Shown: positions 44,617 through 56,960, counted from the stretch's first letter. The stretch: 64,000 nt of DNA from Schistosoma haematobium (GCF_000699445.3 NC_067200.1:5720950-5784949); one strand, 5' to 3'. The notes: generated by a model from the sequence alone, not told the origin. Made by a program: numbers and translations.

Positions 44617-44845
44617 CTTACTTACGCCTGTTACTCCTCGTTAAGGAGCATAGGCCGCTCACCAGCGTTCTCCATCCAACCCTGTCCTGAGCAATCCTTT
44701 CCAGTTGTTATTCATCTTTTTCATATCTGCTTCTACTTCCCGACGTAATGTGTTCTTTGGATTTCCTCTTTTCCGTTTCCCTTCAGGATTTTAAGTTAGG
44801 GCTTGCTTCGTGATGTAGTTTGATGATTTGCGTAAGGTATGTTTG
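44617..44845 (-). repeat. RTE-2 3' end fragment
   Basis: Minus-strand counterpart of 51850-52085, with the tail repeat ACTTACTTACG (plus strand) at 44617. It lies in the putative 3' UTR of the transporter. Confidence 0.72.
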
Positions 44846-45171
44846 TTGTAGGTAGATTATTTAAATCAGTATTACAATTGCATATGTATCTATGTAATTA
44901 CCATTTGCTTACAATGCTTTATACCACTTACCATCGATATATTCAATGTTTCAGTTTGTTTGTTCTTTTATAGGAGAAGCTCTTTTGTATATGTATGTAT
45001 GTATTTGCACTGTTCCATTTGTTCAATGATCAATAACAAGCTGTAATCGATCTTTCAACTATCATCTGTGTATATGTAATATCCCTCCTTATGGTTTATT
45101 TAAATCCATAATGAAAGTTTGTTTAATATGTTTTGATTCACATAATTTTTTCTAAATACTTTTGTAATTTA

Positions 45172-45177
45172 AATAAA
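45172..45177 (+). terminator. Possible polyadenylation signal of the transporter gene
   Basis: AATAAA, 1.1 kb after the stop codon, in AT-rich sequence. The position is plausible only; other AT-rich candidates exist. Confidence 0.3.
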
Positions 45178-45179
45178 CA

Positions 45180-45310
45180 TGCCGGAGACTTTTTTAGCGA
45201 GTTAGTTTTCTACGGGATGGGATTGCTAACCCCATGCCCAACCCTTCTCCTTTACCCGGGCTTGGGTTCGGTAGTAACTTTAGAACAGCTACAGGCGGAG
45301 TTATAGAATA
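45180..45310 (-). repeat. Orphan RTE-2 5'-UTR fragment
   Basis: On the minus strand it reads AAGCCCGGGTAAAGGAGAAG, GGTTGGGCATGGGGTTAGC and GTAGAAAACTAACTCGCT, matching 48890-49000 upstream of the RTE-2 coding region. No coding part is attached. Confidence 0.65.
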
Positions 45311-45369
45311 ATGTAGTAAAAAGATATTTCCAGTGTAAGAGATTACTGAATTTCTTGTAGCATAATTCA

Positions 45370-45725
45370 CGAACTGATCTTAATTAAAAAACCATTGAAA
45401 GAAGGAGGCGTTCTACGGTTGTTTTGTTCTAGTATTAGACTTCTTGACAGTATATATTCATAACTTCACTGACGGTTGAGTTCACGCTCTTTACATCTTC
45501 AGGCTAGCGATAAACTTTCAGACCACTGGGTTGGCACTCAATAGTTTGTATCTCTAAGTCCAATCAGTTCACGTTATTACATAGTCATCTTCTGATGTTG
45601 GTGGTAAATAATTGGCCCACACTAGATTTATTCAAACTGTACCAGTGACGGATTCTCACTAGAACTCCTGGAATTAGTCACTAGTCAATACATGGTTTTT
45701 ATCGGTTGTTTAACTGAATTTATTT
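45370..45725 (-). repeat. SINE-A, strongly degraded
   Basis: Recognisable only from block order: AAAACCATTGAAAG, GACCACTGGGTTGGCA and GACGGATTCTCACTAGAACT. Confidence 0.5.
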
Positions 45726-46037
45726 CGTGTTTTGAAATATTAAAAGGTATTTGTTACTTGTACTCAAGCTGATACTATTGATAATCAGCATTTTACGTCA
45801 TGGATGTTTCTTCATTTTTACTTTTTAAGTGACGGTCGTTTAATAATAATAAGTAGGGAAAGGCATCATATGATATTCGTTCGGTCTCGGTGAAAGCAGT
45901 GTAGTTTGAAATGTAATGGGGGACAGATGGACTGTGTGCACAGTGTGGATCGAAAAATCACTAAGTACCAGACGTTCAGACCAGACAAAACCAAGTCGAT
46001 ATCTTCAATGTAGTACGACGCAATGAGCTTCTCATTA

Positions 46038-46330
46038 CTTAGTAACTTAAGCCTATTACTCCCCTTGAGCCGTCAGTCCGCGATCAAGAATCTCCAGCTA
46101 ACTCCGTTCTGGACTGTCTTTCCTACTTCTTGTCAATCGCTACTCATTCTCTTGATATCTACCTCCAATCCCCAGCGCCGTGTGTTCTGTGGTCTATCTT
46201 TTTTGTCTTGAAAATTCCAAGTTATGATTTCCCTTGTGATGCAGTCTGATAATTTCCGTAAAGTGTCTCACATCCACCTCCAGCGTCTCTTTCTAATTTC
46301 CTCCTCAATTGGGAGCTGGTTTATGCAACT
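46038..46330 (-). repeat. RTE-2 3' end fragment, diverged
   Basis: The minus-strand frame gives [13 protein letters not shown] and ARDTWRWM-like stretches, plus GGACTGACGGCTCAAGGGGA near the tail. It matches the last 290 bp of RTE-2. Confidence 0.6.
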
Positions 46331-46689
46331 AATCCGTTTTAGAAGTCACTTTTGGACTCCGAGCGCTGTTAGGTTTGAAGCTTCACGAGTTCACTTAATC
46401 TGCGAACGAGAACAAGACTCAGTGACCAAAGACCAGTAAACTAGCTATTGATGCGTTCCAGCCCCGCTATCTAGAAAGAGAAGTCCAAGCTTGGTATGGA
46501 AAATATATTTTGCAAACAGCCAGAAAACGAGCGAGCCCACAAACACAATTTAAAACGTATATATACAAATATATATAATCGATATTGTCATGGGAAATTT
46601 CTAAACATTAATCAATGAGTTCATCAATTGACTGTCATTTAATCGATAAGTTAGTCGATGTGATAAAATTACAAATATGAGTTTTGGGG

Positions 46690-47590
46690 ATCTATCGTCC
46701 CCAACAAGCGCGGACAGACTCATTCATTATTATGTGATTTCCTTCCTATTATTGATTTCTACTTTTAACTCATTAAATGTAAACTAATTGTAATTGTCTT
46801 TGGATAAAGTATTGCTTGGCTTATACTTTGCCTCTCTTTTAGTGGCCCGATATCCGACTCCGTTTAAATCGTATTATGATTGTTATTGAAATATACATGT
46901 CGCCAATCCTCGTATATAATTATCGATTTAACTCGCGTTAGTGAAGAATGGAATTAAATAAGTCAAATACGTGTATTTCATACAATCGTCGATCCAGACA
47001 AACGGTCAGAGCAGCGAAGAGAAGAGAGCGTAACGAAATGACGCGTGGTGAAGACGTGTGAGCCAACTCGATTTAACCAAGCGTTTATCGATATTTCTAG
47101 TCTGACAAAAATAAGTTACAGACATGTAGTGATTAAGATAAGAAATGCACACACACATGTCATATAAAATCAGTCAGGATCAATAAATCACAGGGTGAAA
47201 ATGTGTCTTGAGAAGAATCAATAGGTTGATCTGTCCAGAGGCTTAAATAACTTATTTGGGCTTGACATAGGACCAGCCCCTACACTATAGTTGTTCTTGT
47301 ATGTGGCATAACGTGATTTCAATCTGTGTATGGCTTATCGAATGAGTATCCAGTATGGTTGTTATATAATTTTTGTCATTGATCCTATAACGGCAGTTTG
47401 TCGTGACGATAGAAAACATTTTTACTCTGTTGTCCTATCAGAGATCTAATTAATCGTCTTAAGTGAAATCAGTCAAGTAATGTAGATGAATTTTGTACAA
47501 ATAAACTTTTATCCAATTACTGTGTTTATTTATAACTACTGGGAAATACCAGTAGAACAATCAAGTTGTATTTGTTTGTGACATGGTTGT
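46690..47590. other. No gene recognised; possible LTR-like stretch
   Basis: Less AT-biased than its surroundings (for example GAGAGCGTAACGAAATGACG near 47024), with TATAAAATC and AATAAATC signals near 47163-47193. No partner copy is visible in the window. Confidence 0.3.
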
Positions 47591-47890
47591 GATATTGTGG
47601 TGTATGCTACTTATGTTGACAGGTATGAGTAGTATGTAATATTAATCAGAAATGGAATGTCTGGCAGTCGAAGGTTAAGATATAATTGAAGAGAACAGGA
47701 ATGTAAACAGAGAGTAATTATAATAACAACGGGAATGGAGGAACGATGAAGTTTGTAAGAGACAACTAATGGAAGATGTGGAAATGAAGTATTTAATGTA
47801 TGATTTTCATATTTCAAGAAGATACTGTAATTTCTCATTAAACAAGTTGATATTGCTCACCGGGGTTCTCGTTCACAACAGTATGTTCGC
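47590..47890 (+). repeat. Repeat family D copy
   Basis: Begins TATGCTACTTATGTTGACAG with AGTAGTATG, and ends with AATGTATGATTTTCATATTT and GGGTTCTCGTTCAC, as in the 37640 copy. Confidence 0.6.
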
Positions 47891-47977
47891 TAAGTTGAGT
47901 CGTTTGATTACAATGCTTTTAATATCATTCTGGACAACATTATCAGTGTTCATCTCATCTACAAGTGAGGCTTTTAG

Positions 47978-48343
47978 TTAATCAACAAGTGTTACGTTAA
48001 GCTGTTTCAATGATTTTGTCGGTAAATGATTGTCTTCAGAGGTTTTGTCAACCCTACTTGTCTTTGTATCCTTGTTGAGCAACTTGGCACCTAGATATAT
48101 GATCGGTTGGTAAACAGACTTCATGCCGATTTGTCTATTGCTTGTAGGGATTGACCTGAATGTTCTGCTCCCTTGAATTTCCTCAATCAATGATTTTGAT
48201 ATTTTCCCAGTCAAATTCATGTCTGTAGGATTATCGGTGTGCAATAATATGAGTGATAACATATTTTGTTTTACTGTCAGTTTATTCTCGTGTATTTGTG
48301 GATGAAGAAGGAAGTGTAATTTGTCCAATATAATTTTTGTCAC
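47978..48343 (-). pseudogene. Unrecognised 121-codon frame, possibly a relic
   Basis: Open minus-strand frame beginning MTKIILDKLHFLLHPQIHEN and containing IEEIQGSRTFRSIPTSN. After the stop at 47978 the same frame runs on for about 33 more codons (LKASLVDEMNTDNVV), which suggests a longer former coding region. Composition is unlike the surrounding AT-rich noise. No splice sites or family motifs were recognised; it could be a retrocopy or part of an unidentified element. Confidence 0.3.
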
Positions 48344-48604
48344 AGTTGACTCAATTTGTTCTACATATCATATTGGATTTGTCTTCTTTAATTGTTGCGT
48401 CTTTTAGTCTACTCATTTATTGCATCAACAGAATCACATATTTTTATGTATGTTTAGCATCTTCAACACAATAAAGGTAAGATCGTGAGACAGATTCTTT
48501 TAAAACTTTGTCTATATGTAAATAAAAAGCTAGACTACTTCTAATTCACCATGTGTAATTTGTATCAAATTGTTAAAGAATGGAAAGTTGACGTAATCTA
48601 AGTC

Positions 48605-48832
48605 ATCATCCAACTTCCCTAGGTGGATTCCCCATGATCACCAACCTGGTTAAAGTGTCGGATATTCGCTTTTCTTCCTCTCAATTTCGTAAACAACACC
48701 CCCGTCGCGAGAGGGCAGAGAGGAGGTCTTTCCTGGCAGTGGTTTTATGCATGTGGACATGTGAGGGTATTTTGAGAAGGAGAGCTGACTCTCCTCACTC
48801 TCGGCTGTACCAGGACATTTGGGGGCACTTTG
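48605..48832 (-). repeat. SINE-C 5' part
   Basis: Minus-strand copy with GAGGAAGAAAAGCGAATATC and ACGGGGGTGTTGTTTACG, ending at the element's 5' end CCCCCAAATGTCCTGG. It directly abuts RTE-2. Confidence 0.62.
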
Positions 48833-48886
48833 CTATTCTAGCCATTTTTCGGTTGGTAATATCTCTGTGGTGTATGCTACTTATAA

Positions 48887-51800
48887 CTCCACCTGTAGCT
48901 CTTCTAGAGTTACTGCCGGTCCTAAGCCCGGGTAAAGAAGGAGGGTTGGGCATGGGGTTAGCAATCCCATCACGTAGAAAACTAACTCGCTGAAAAAACG
49001 CTTACCAGAAAAAATAATTCAAACCATTTTAACTCTGCCCTGGGAGTTAGATGGTCTTCATTTAGAAGAATTATGACGCTTCATGGTGAAAGCCGAGTTC
49101 CTTCGGAAGCCACAAGGCCGATGCCCCTTCTAACAACCATAGCAAAAAAATTTATAGGTACATGGAACGTCCAAACAATGTGGGAGACCGGGAAGACCAG
49201 TCAAATAGCAACGGAAATGAGGAGATGCAACTTGGCAGTACTGGGAATCAGCGAAACCCACTGGACCCAAGCTGGACAGAAAAGGCTAGCTACGGGAGAG
49301 ATGCTGCTATACTCCGGTCACGAAGAGGAAAATGCTCCACACACTCAGGGAGTCGCTCTAATGCTGTCCCATTTGTAGGATGAGAATCTCACGGATCCAG
49401 AATCATCAAAGCATCACTCAAAACAAAGAAGGAGGGGATCTTAATGAATATTACCCAATGTTATGCACCCACCAATGATAGCAACGACGAAATTAAAGAT
49501 CAATTCTACGAGCGGCTGCAGTCAATCATTGAGAAATGCCCAAGAAAGAACCTCACCATTCTAATGGGAGATCTAAATGCCAAAGTCGGAATAGATAAAA
49601 CCGTATATGAAGATATTATGAGATGACATTGACTGGGACAGAGAAACGAAAATGGAGAAAGATTTGCAAATCTATGTGCATTCAACAAATTGGTCATAGG
49701 AGGCACAATATTTCCACACAAGCGTATACACAAGGCTACATGGATCTCACCGGACCACACTACAGAGAACCAGATAGATCATATTTGCATCAACAAAAAA
49801 TTCCGAAGGACAATGGAAGATGTGAGAACCAGGAGAGGAGCTGACATAGCTTCAGATCACCACTTAGTTGTAGCCAATTTAAAACTGAAGCTAAAAAAGA
49901 ACTGAGCAAGTGGACAAACAGCACTACAAAGGTTCAATACAGCCTTCCTTCGAGATACTGACAAACTCAATGAATTCAAGATAGCTCTCAACAACAGGTT
50001 CCAAGCCTTACAGGACCTACTGAAGGAAGAAGAAACTATTATGGAGGACAACTGGAAAGGCATCAAAGAAGCATTAACTTCAACGTGTCAAGAGGTTCTG
50101 GGCCTAAAGAAACACCACCATAAGGAGTGGATCTCTATAGAAACTCTGGCCAAGATCAAAGGAAGGAAGAACAAGAAGACAGCAATTAACAACAACCGAA
50201 CACGAGCAGAGAAAGTCCAAGCACAAGCTGAATACACAGAAGCAAACAAGCAAGTGAAGAGAAGCATTAGAGCCGACAAGAAGAAATACGTGGAAGAACT
50301 AGCAGCGACGGCAGAAAAAGCTGCTAGAGAAGGAAATATGAAGCAGCTTTACGATACAACGAAGAAACTATCAGGGAAATACAGTAAACCAGAGAGACTG
50401 GTCAAGGACAAAGAAGGCAAGCCAATCACCGAAATTCAACAACAGCGTAACAGATGGGTAGAATACTTCGAGGAACTCCTGAATAGGCCGGCTCCAATGA
50501 ATCCACCGGACATCGAAGCAGCACACACCGATCTTCCTATAGATGTCAATCCACCAACGACGGAAGAAATTAGAATGGCCGTCAGACAAATCAAGAACGG
50601 GAAAGCAGCAGGACCCGACAACATACCAGCTGAAGCACTGAAATCAGACGTCGAAGTAACCACAAGCATGCTTTACCTTCTATTCGAAAAGATTTGGGAG
50701 GAGGAACAAGTGCCGATGGACTGGAAAGAAGGACACCTCATCAAGATTCTAAAGAAAGGAGATCTGAGCAAATGTGAAAACTACAGAGACATTACACTAC
50801 TGTCAATACCTGGGAAGGTCTTTAACAGAGTGTTGCTGAACCGGATGAAAGATGCAGTGGACGCTCAACTTCGAGATCAACAAGCTGGATTCCGTAAGGA
50901 TCGGTCGTGCACAGACCAAATTGCAACACTACGGATCATCGTCGAACAATCAGTTGAGTGGAACTCGTCACTATACATCAACTTCATTGATTTTGAAAAG
51001 GCATCTGACAGTGTAGATAGGAGGACGTTATGGAAACTTCTTCGACACTACGGAGTTCCTGAGAAGATTGTCAATATTATCCGGAACTCATACGACGAAC
51101 TACAGTGCAAGGTCGTGCATGGAGGACAGCTGACAGATGCATTCCAGGTAAGGACCGGAGTCAGACAAGGCTGTTTACTCTCTCCCTTCCTCTTTCTTCT
51201 GGTGGTCGACTGGATTATGAAGACCTCGACATCTGAAGGAAAACACGGAATACAATGGACAGCTCAGAATCAGTTAGACGGTTTGGACTTCGCAGATGAC
51301 CTAGCCCTCCTATCGCATACACACGAACAGATGCAGATAAAGACAGCCAATGTAGCAGCAGTCTCTGCATCAGTAGGCCTTAGCATACACAAAGGGAAAA
51401 CCAAGGTCCTCAAATTCAAAGCGGAAAACAGCAATCCAATCACTCTTGATGGCGAAACTCTGGAAGATGTAGAATCTTTCACATACCTGGGAAGCATCAT
51501 CGATGGACAAGGAGGTTCAGATGCAGACGTAAAGGCAATGATTGGCAAAGCAATGGCCCCATTCCTACAACTGAAGAACATATGGAACTAAAAAAAACTG
51601 TCAACCAATATCAAAGTGAGAATCTTCAATACGAACGTCAAGGCAGTTCTACTGTATGGAGCTGAAACTTGGAGAACTACAACAACCACAATCAAGAAAG
51701 TACAAGTATTTATAAATAGCTGTCTTCGCAAGATACTCAACATCCATTGGCCGGATACCATCAGCAACAGCCTTCTGTGGGAGAGAACAAATCAACTTCC

Positions 51801-52085
51801 AGCTGAAGAAGAAATTAGGAAAAGACGATGGAAATGGATAGGACATACATTACGCAAATCGTCAAACTGCATCACGAGGCAAGCCCCGACTTGGAATCCT
51901 GAAGGGAAACGGAAAAGAGGAAGGCCAAAGAACACGTTACGTCAGGAAATAGAAGCAGATATGAAAAGGATGAATAACAACTGGACGGAGCTAGAAAGGA
52001 TTGCCCAGGACAGGGTTGGATGGAGAATGCTGGTGAGCGGCCTATGCTTCTTCACGAGGAGTAACAGGCGTAAGTAAAGTAAGTA
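48887..52085 (+). mobile_element. RTE non-LTR retrotransposon (RTE-2), nearly full length
   Basis: It has a 5' UTR (48887-49072), an EN-RT coding region (49073-52077) and a tail GTAAGTAAAGTAAGTA. The 5' UTR recurs alone at 45180-45310 and 21170-21205. 3' fragments of the same family lie at 32821, 42800, 44617, 46038 and 54208. Its protein is clearly different from RTE-1. Confidence 0.85.
49073..52077 (+). pseudogene. RTE-2 endonuclease-reverse transcriptase, few lesions
   Basis: Endonuclease: FIGTWNVQTMWETGK, VLGISETHWT (catalytic Glu), TQCYAPTND, LTILMGDLNAKVG, QIDHICI and ASDHHLV. Reverse transcriptase: NGKAAGPDNIPAEALKS, KCENYRDITLLSIPGKVFNR, DQQAGFRKDRSCTDQI, INFIDFEKASDSVDR, TGVRQGCLLSPFLFLLVVDW and GLDFADDLALL at 51281-51312. 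C-terminus: [24 protein letters not shown] and [12 protein letters not shown]. Lesions: one frameshift at 49379-49443 and stops at 49624, 49630, 49903 and 51589. The 50041-51591 stretch (516 codons) is open. The usual FDSVDR Phe/Ala positions read SDSVDR. Confidence 0.85.
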
Positions 52086-52310
52086 TGCTACTTATGTCGA
52101 TAGATATAAGTAGTATGTAGCACCAATTGGAAGTGGGAACCCTGGCAGCAGAAAGCTAAAGAGATCGGATTGAAGAAAACAGAAACGGAAATTGAAAAGA
52201 ATTATGATTTGGAAGAATCATACAAAATGTAAAGGACTAGTGATGGAATTTTGCAAATGAAACATTTAATGTATGGTTCTTGTTTTGATAGAGTTTTGTT
52301 CTCTGAGCTG
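52086..52310 (+). repeat. Repeat family D copy
   Basis: Starts TATGCTACTTATGTCGATAG with ATAAGTAGTATGTAGC directly after the RTE-2 tail; body purine-rich. Confidence 0.55.
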
Positions 52311-52794
52311 GATGGTTTGGTCGTGGAGCTTTCATCGTTCTTCTGAACGACATCATCAGCACAAACTTCAGATAGAAGTGAAGTGTTCGAATTTCTTCAT
52401 ATGCATATCTTCTCCACCATCTCATGGTTCTTATATTTTATCAAGAGTATTCCGGAACTGAACCGAAGTGCGGTTGGGTTTTTTTCCTGTGTTTTTGTTC
52501 ATTGGATCCTCAAATAATGATTCAAACTGAAATTGATCGAAATTCATATAAGTCAATTATACATAAAGCCAAATTCAGATCTGGTCAATATTTTGCACAT
52601 TTTTTGGCATAATATTTAAGTGAAATAGTTGTGTATGTCTTTCTCTCTTAAAATAAAAATTACGACATCTACATCCAAAACACTTTTTGCTATTGTATGA
52701 AGTTGAACTTATCTTAATTATAACAATAGTCGATTGAATAGCTCCGGAGTTAATGATTATATTGTTATTACTTTTGCCTTGTGTCCTAATTATG

Positions 52795-53205
52795 TATACT
52801 GCTAATTAGAGAGCGATGAATTATCGATCGGACCAATGACACATAAAACCTGTACGAGCAGTCTAGTGTCCTTATCGGTCCTGCTTCCCACTTAGTCCTA
52901 CCTGTTAAGTTCAGAACACCAATCTCAGCCTCTGCAATATGAATCATGTATTTCAAATATACTGGCTTTATATACCAACCAGACAGACCACATCGTACCA
53001 TAAAATATGAAACAACATTTGTACATGATTTAGCCAAAAGTGGCTGTGAATATGGAAGATAGTAATTAATAGACAGGGCATAATTCAAGAATGGTAAATC
53101 GTAACATAACAGTTCATAGATCAAAATAAAGCTCATAATAAGAGGAACACGAATATGCATAGTATTGGTCCATAAATAGATCCTAACAGTTACTATTCAT
53201 TATTC
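52795..53205 (+). repeat. LTR-like repeat (family L)
   Basis: ATTATCGATCGGACCAATGA, TTTATATACCAACC, ACCATAAAATATGAAAC, CAAAATAAAGC and CATAAATAGATCCTAACAG, collinear with 24830-25268 and 61865-61437. Confidence 0.55.
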
Positions 53206-53480
53206 TCGTCGGGATATAACACATCTCAAACACTTTATCAATTTCTAGTCTCATAAATAGAGAGAAGTTTAATAGTCCTCTTTTTTTGTTATAGAGGATA
53301 TGAATTTGTATATTGTTGACTTTAAGTACTATAATCGATCTTTCTCTGTCGGTATATATACACACTGAGTGAATTGACTTTAACTACACATTGTCTGGTG
53401 ATTAGCAGTGAAATTCAAATAGACTACATCAGTTTCATGTAAATCAATCTTAAAAGACTCTACTAGTAAGAAAAGATGAC

Positions 53481-53694
53481 TGAATAGTATTAGAAAACAA
53501 CTTTGTTTTAATCAGATAGCTCAGTGGTAACGTCTCTGACTGTGAAGCTGGGTGACACGGGATCGAATCCGCCAAGGAGCACCAGTTGACAAGTGCCAAG
53601 TAGCACGAAACCCGGGTCCAGGGTTTCCTGTCGACTACCTCCAACCACCATCTAATTACTGAAGAGTATTAGAAAACTATTTTGTTTTAATCAG
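53481..53694 (+). repeat. SINE-B with 35-bp flanking direct repeats
   Basis: SINE-B (53516-53659, 144 bp) lies between direct repeats 53481-53515 and 53660-53694 (TGAATAGTATTAG... and TGAAGAGTATTAG..., three mismatches in 35). It starts exactly at ATAGCTCAGTGGTAAC, has GGGATCGAATCC, GTGCCAAGTAGCACGAAAC (perfect 4-bp stem II) and the CCACCATCTAA end. The CTGATGA part reads TTGACAA, so the ribozyme core is damaged. There is no A-tail. Confidence 0.75.
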
Positions 53695-54207
53695 AAAATT
53701 CTCATACATTTGCATTGGTATAGCCTCAATTCAAAAATAGAAGAATTTGCAATGTGACTATAATTTAATGGATGACCTTTGAGCGATGCTAAACTAACCT
53801 TCAAAATGTTCAGCTACTAACTAGGACTGAATGAGGGTTATAAACAAGTGTAAGGAATTAAGATTATGATTTACAGTTGACAGTTATGGTTAAGAATTAG
53901 ATTTAGGGTTTTCATCACGAACTGACATCAACTGTAATACCAAAAACTCTCTTTAACTAAATGATTGAATGAATTTCGCTTCGACATACAAGACCTGCTG
54001 TCCTAAATCTGATTGGTTCCTCCATAAATCATAGTCCCGCCAAATTTGCTAATCTGTATTTTTATAGCGTTTAACTTTCTTGGTATCGATCTGTAAATCT
54101 TCGAATCATTCCCAATAACATGATTCCTTTTCAATAGATGAGATTTCAATCATTAAATTAGAAAGGAATGATTAGAATGTTTGAAATGGTTTAAGCTTCC
54201 CTAACCC

Positions 54208-54867
54208 CCAACCCAATCACAATTGACGGATAAGATTTAGAAGACGTAAAAACGTTTACATATCCGGGCAGCATCATTGATGAACAGGGTGGATCTGATG
54301 CAGATGTGAAGGCGCGGATCGGCAAAGCAAGAGCAGCATATTTACAACTGAAGAACATCTGGAACTCAAAGCAACTGTCAACCAACACCAAGGTCAGGAT
54401 TTTCAATACAAATGTCAAGACAATTCTACTGTATAGGGCAGAAACCTGGAGAACTACGAAAGCCATCATCCAGAAGATACAGGTGTTTATTAACAGCTGT
54501 CTACGCAAAATACTTCGGATCCGTTGACCAGACACTATCAGCAACAACGTACTGTGGGAGAGAACAAACCAGATCCCAGCGGAGGAAGAAATTAGGAAGA
54601 AGCGCTGGAAGTGGATAGGACACACATTGAGGAAAGCACCCAACTGCGTCACAAGACAAGCCCTCACGTGGAATCCTGAAGGCCAACGGAGAAGAGGAAG
54701 ACCAAAGAACACATTATGCCGGGAAATGGAAATAGACATGAGAGAAATGAACAAGAATTGGATGGAACTAGAAAAGAAGGCCCAGGACAGAGTGGGTTGG
54801 AGAATGCTAGTCAGCGGCCTATGCTCCATTAGGAGTAACAGGCGAAAGTAAGTAAGTAAGTAACCCT
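54208..54867 (+). repeat. RTE-2 3' fragment, 5'-truncated
   Basis: Reads SIIDEQGGSDADVKARIGKA, RAAYLQLKNIWNSKQLSTNT and [16 protein letters not shown] to the end, then AAGTAAGTAAGTAAGTAA. Frames 54306-54527 and 54627-54851 are open, separated by a frameshift. Confidence 0.75.
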
Positions 54868-55905
54868 CACAAAAAAATCACTCTACAAATAGGTTAATCA
54901 GATTATACTTGTTTTAATCTAACTTTAACACATTCTATTATACTTATCAAAACAAGGAAAGTATGAACTGGAACAAAATAACTCTTTAATTCGAGTTGAA
55001 ATTGTTTGAATTATCCTGTTGTTGATATATTTGACTGAGATTTGATCCTTTTTGATTGGCATCTTTGCATTCTGTACAGATTGCTTCGGTAAAGCCATAA
55101 TGACACAAGTTAATATTGAGTAAATGGACAAGTGTTTCGTCCAATTTGGGACTCATCACTTAGATATACCTTAATCTGGGATTCGAACCCATTGTCGTTT
55201 GTGTCAAAATAACTCTTTGACTTAACTTCATAACTAGTGATCAATACTTAGAATGAGAAACAGTTGTAGTTTCTACAGCATAAATATGAATGCAAAAAAT
55301 GATTACAGAAGAATATTTAAGACACGTCAACAGCCTGAATACTTGAATACACTAACTTGTATATGATTTACACTAATTAATGGTCGGACTTAGCACTTGA
55401 CACTAATTAATGAGTAAATTATTGTATGAACATATATTTATAATGTCATCAAATGAACAGTAAACAATCAATAAGTGAAACTAATATGATTACTCCGTAA
55501 ATTGTGTGATTACATATTAGAGATGATTGAGAAAAGAAAAGGCAGCATGATATATTAATCTTACTACAAACAACTATGTCTTTATTTATCATCCTATCAT
55601 TCTATATTTAGCATTAGTGAATTTTTCATCATGACGGAAATTTATTGTTGAATAGATGATATATCAATATGTTTGGTGATCGAGAACATTTGGTAGGAAA
55701 CATTGAACCCAGGCTTTGTAATAATTAGCATTTATCACCAAAGTGTATCTTTAACATTGCTAAGGTTAGTTGTCTGTAGGGGATTGAAACTAGACTCAGT
55801 TGTTTTTCAAGGTGGTGTAACACGCTGCATCAAGACACGTCCGTTAAAATCTTCTCAGACGTTTCTTAATATCATTCTGACTACTTATGAGTAGTTCAAA
55901 CTTTT
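54868..55905. other. No gene recognised
   Basis: AT-rich with a very degraded SINE-A-like stretch near 55130-55210 (GTGTTTCGTCCAATTTGGGA). Confidence 0.35.
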
Positions 55906-55909
55906 TAAA

Positions 55910-56290
55910 TAAAGTTTTGGTTGGGATCATGAACCGATTGATTTCAGACCACTATAGAAAAACTGGAAACACTGGACGGTCGCTTCGTTCTATCGTGAGA
56001 CTTGTCAGCAGTGCCCACACAGGATCCCGCTCGCGGGATTCGAACCCAAGGCCTTCGGTTTCGTGCGCGAACGCTTAATCTACTGGACCACTGAGACGGC
56101 ATCCAATGGTGTTAGTGTCTAACATCGACCAATCCACGAAATTGCGCGACCATCTCCCATTGTACTGGGGTAGATACCTGTCTCTACCCGACATGGATTA
56201 GCTCCACTAGTCACGGCTTCCCACTAGAAATCCGAGAATTCCCTCACGAAGCTAGTCACTAGTGAGCACATGTTAATTACTAGTATAATA
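55910..56290 (-). repeat. SINE-A full-length copy
   Basis: Minus strand: CTCAGTGGTCCAGTAGATTA, GGGTTCGAATCCCGCGAGC, then CTGACAAG and GAAGCG, so core G8 and the GAAA run are mutated. The 3' body keeps GTCACGGCTTCCCACTAGAA (plus strand). Confidence 0.68.
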
Positions 56291-56429
56291 AAGTTCTGTT
56301 CACAAAAGTATTGAAAACATTTTGAGGACAATGTTTTAAATAGTAAATCAAATCAGCTTGATTTCGTTTCTGTTGATGAGTTGCGTTGATATTTGTTGAT
56401 GAATTTACATAAGAAATTGTTATTTTGTC

Positions 56430-56960
56430 CTTCAGAAATTAAAACGAGATTATTGAAGCCGTTTGGAATAGGTGTAGCACACAAACCAACTAAATCACTT
56501 CAATTCATTCTATGAATTATTAAAATATGAAATGACAAAAGAAGAAAAACCAAACATCATCCAAAAAAAATAAACTGTCCCAACTGCGAAAAACTATACT
56601 CTAGACAAACTAGACTCCCCCCTCATTTTTGTATGTACGAACATCAATTAACGGTAAAACGTCATGCATGTAGACAACTATGAATGCATATTCGATTGGA
56701 AATGTTGCAATTTCGGATAAAGGCAATTCTAAAAACACCAGAGAATATTTAAAAAGTTTGAAACTCATGTTAATCAACAATTAAAAAAACATTGAAATCG
56801 ACCCAATCTATCGATCAATCAGAAAAATCATAAACAAATATAGTAACAAGAATCAGATCAAAAAGAGATCTAATCAAAATAAAGATGTAGACAAGTGTTA
56901 AGTTAAAGGTCTATTTAATGTTTATGTTAATGATGTCATTCAGAAGAACAATAAAAGCTC
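56430..56960 (+). pseudogene. Penelope-like GIY-YIG endonuclease remnant
   Basis: Frames read in order RLLKPFGIGVAHKPTKSLQ (the linker after the reverse transcriptase), NCEKLYSRQTRL (degraded YIGQTGR), YEHQLTVKRHACRQL, NQQLKK and, after a shift, IEIDPIYRSIRKIINKY. This order matches the C-terminal GIY-YIG endonuclease of Penelope-like elements, and it could be the part missing from the fragment at 25300-26713. It is decayed by several frameshifts. Confidence 0.65.

Noticed and set aside
53450..53644. Minus-strand 64-codon frame
   Set aside because: It is a chance frame through SINE-B; similar frames appear in the other SINE-B copies.
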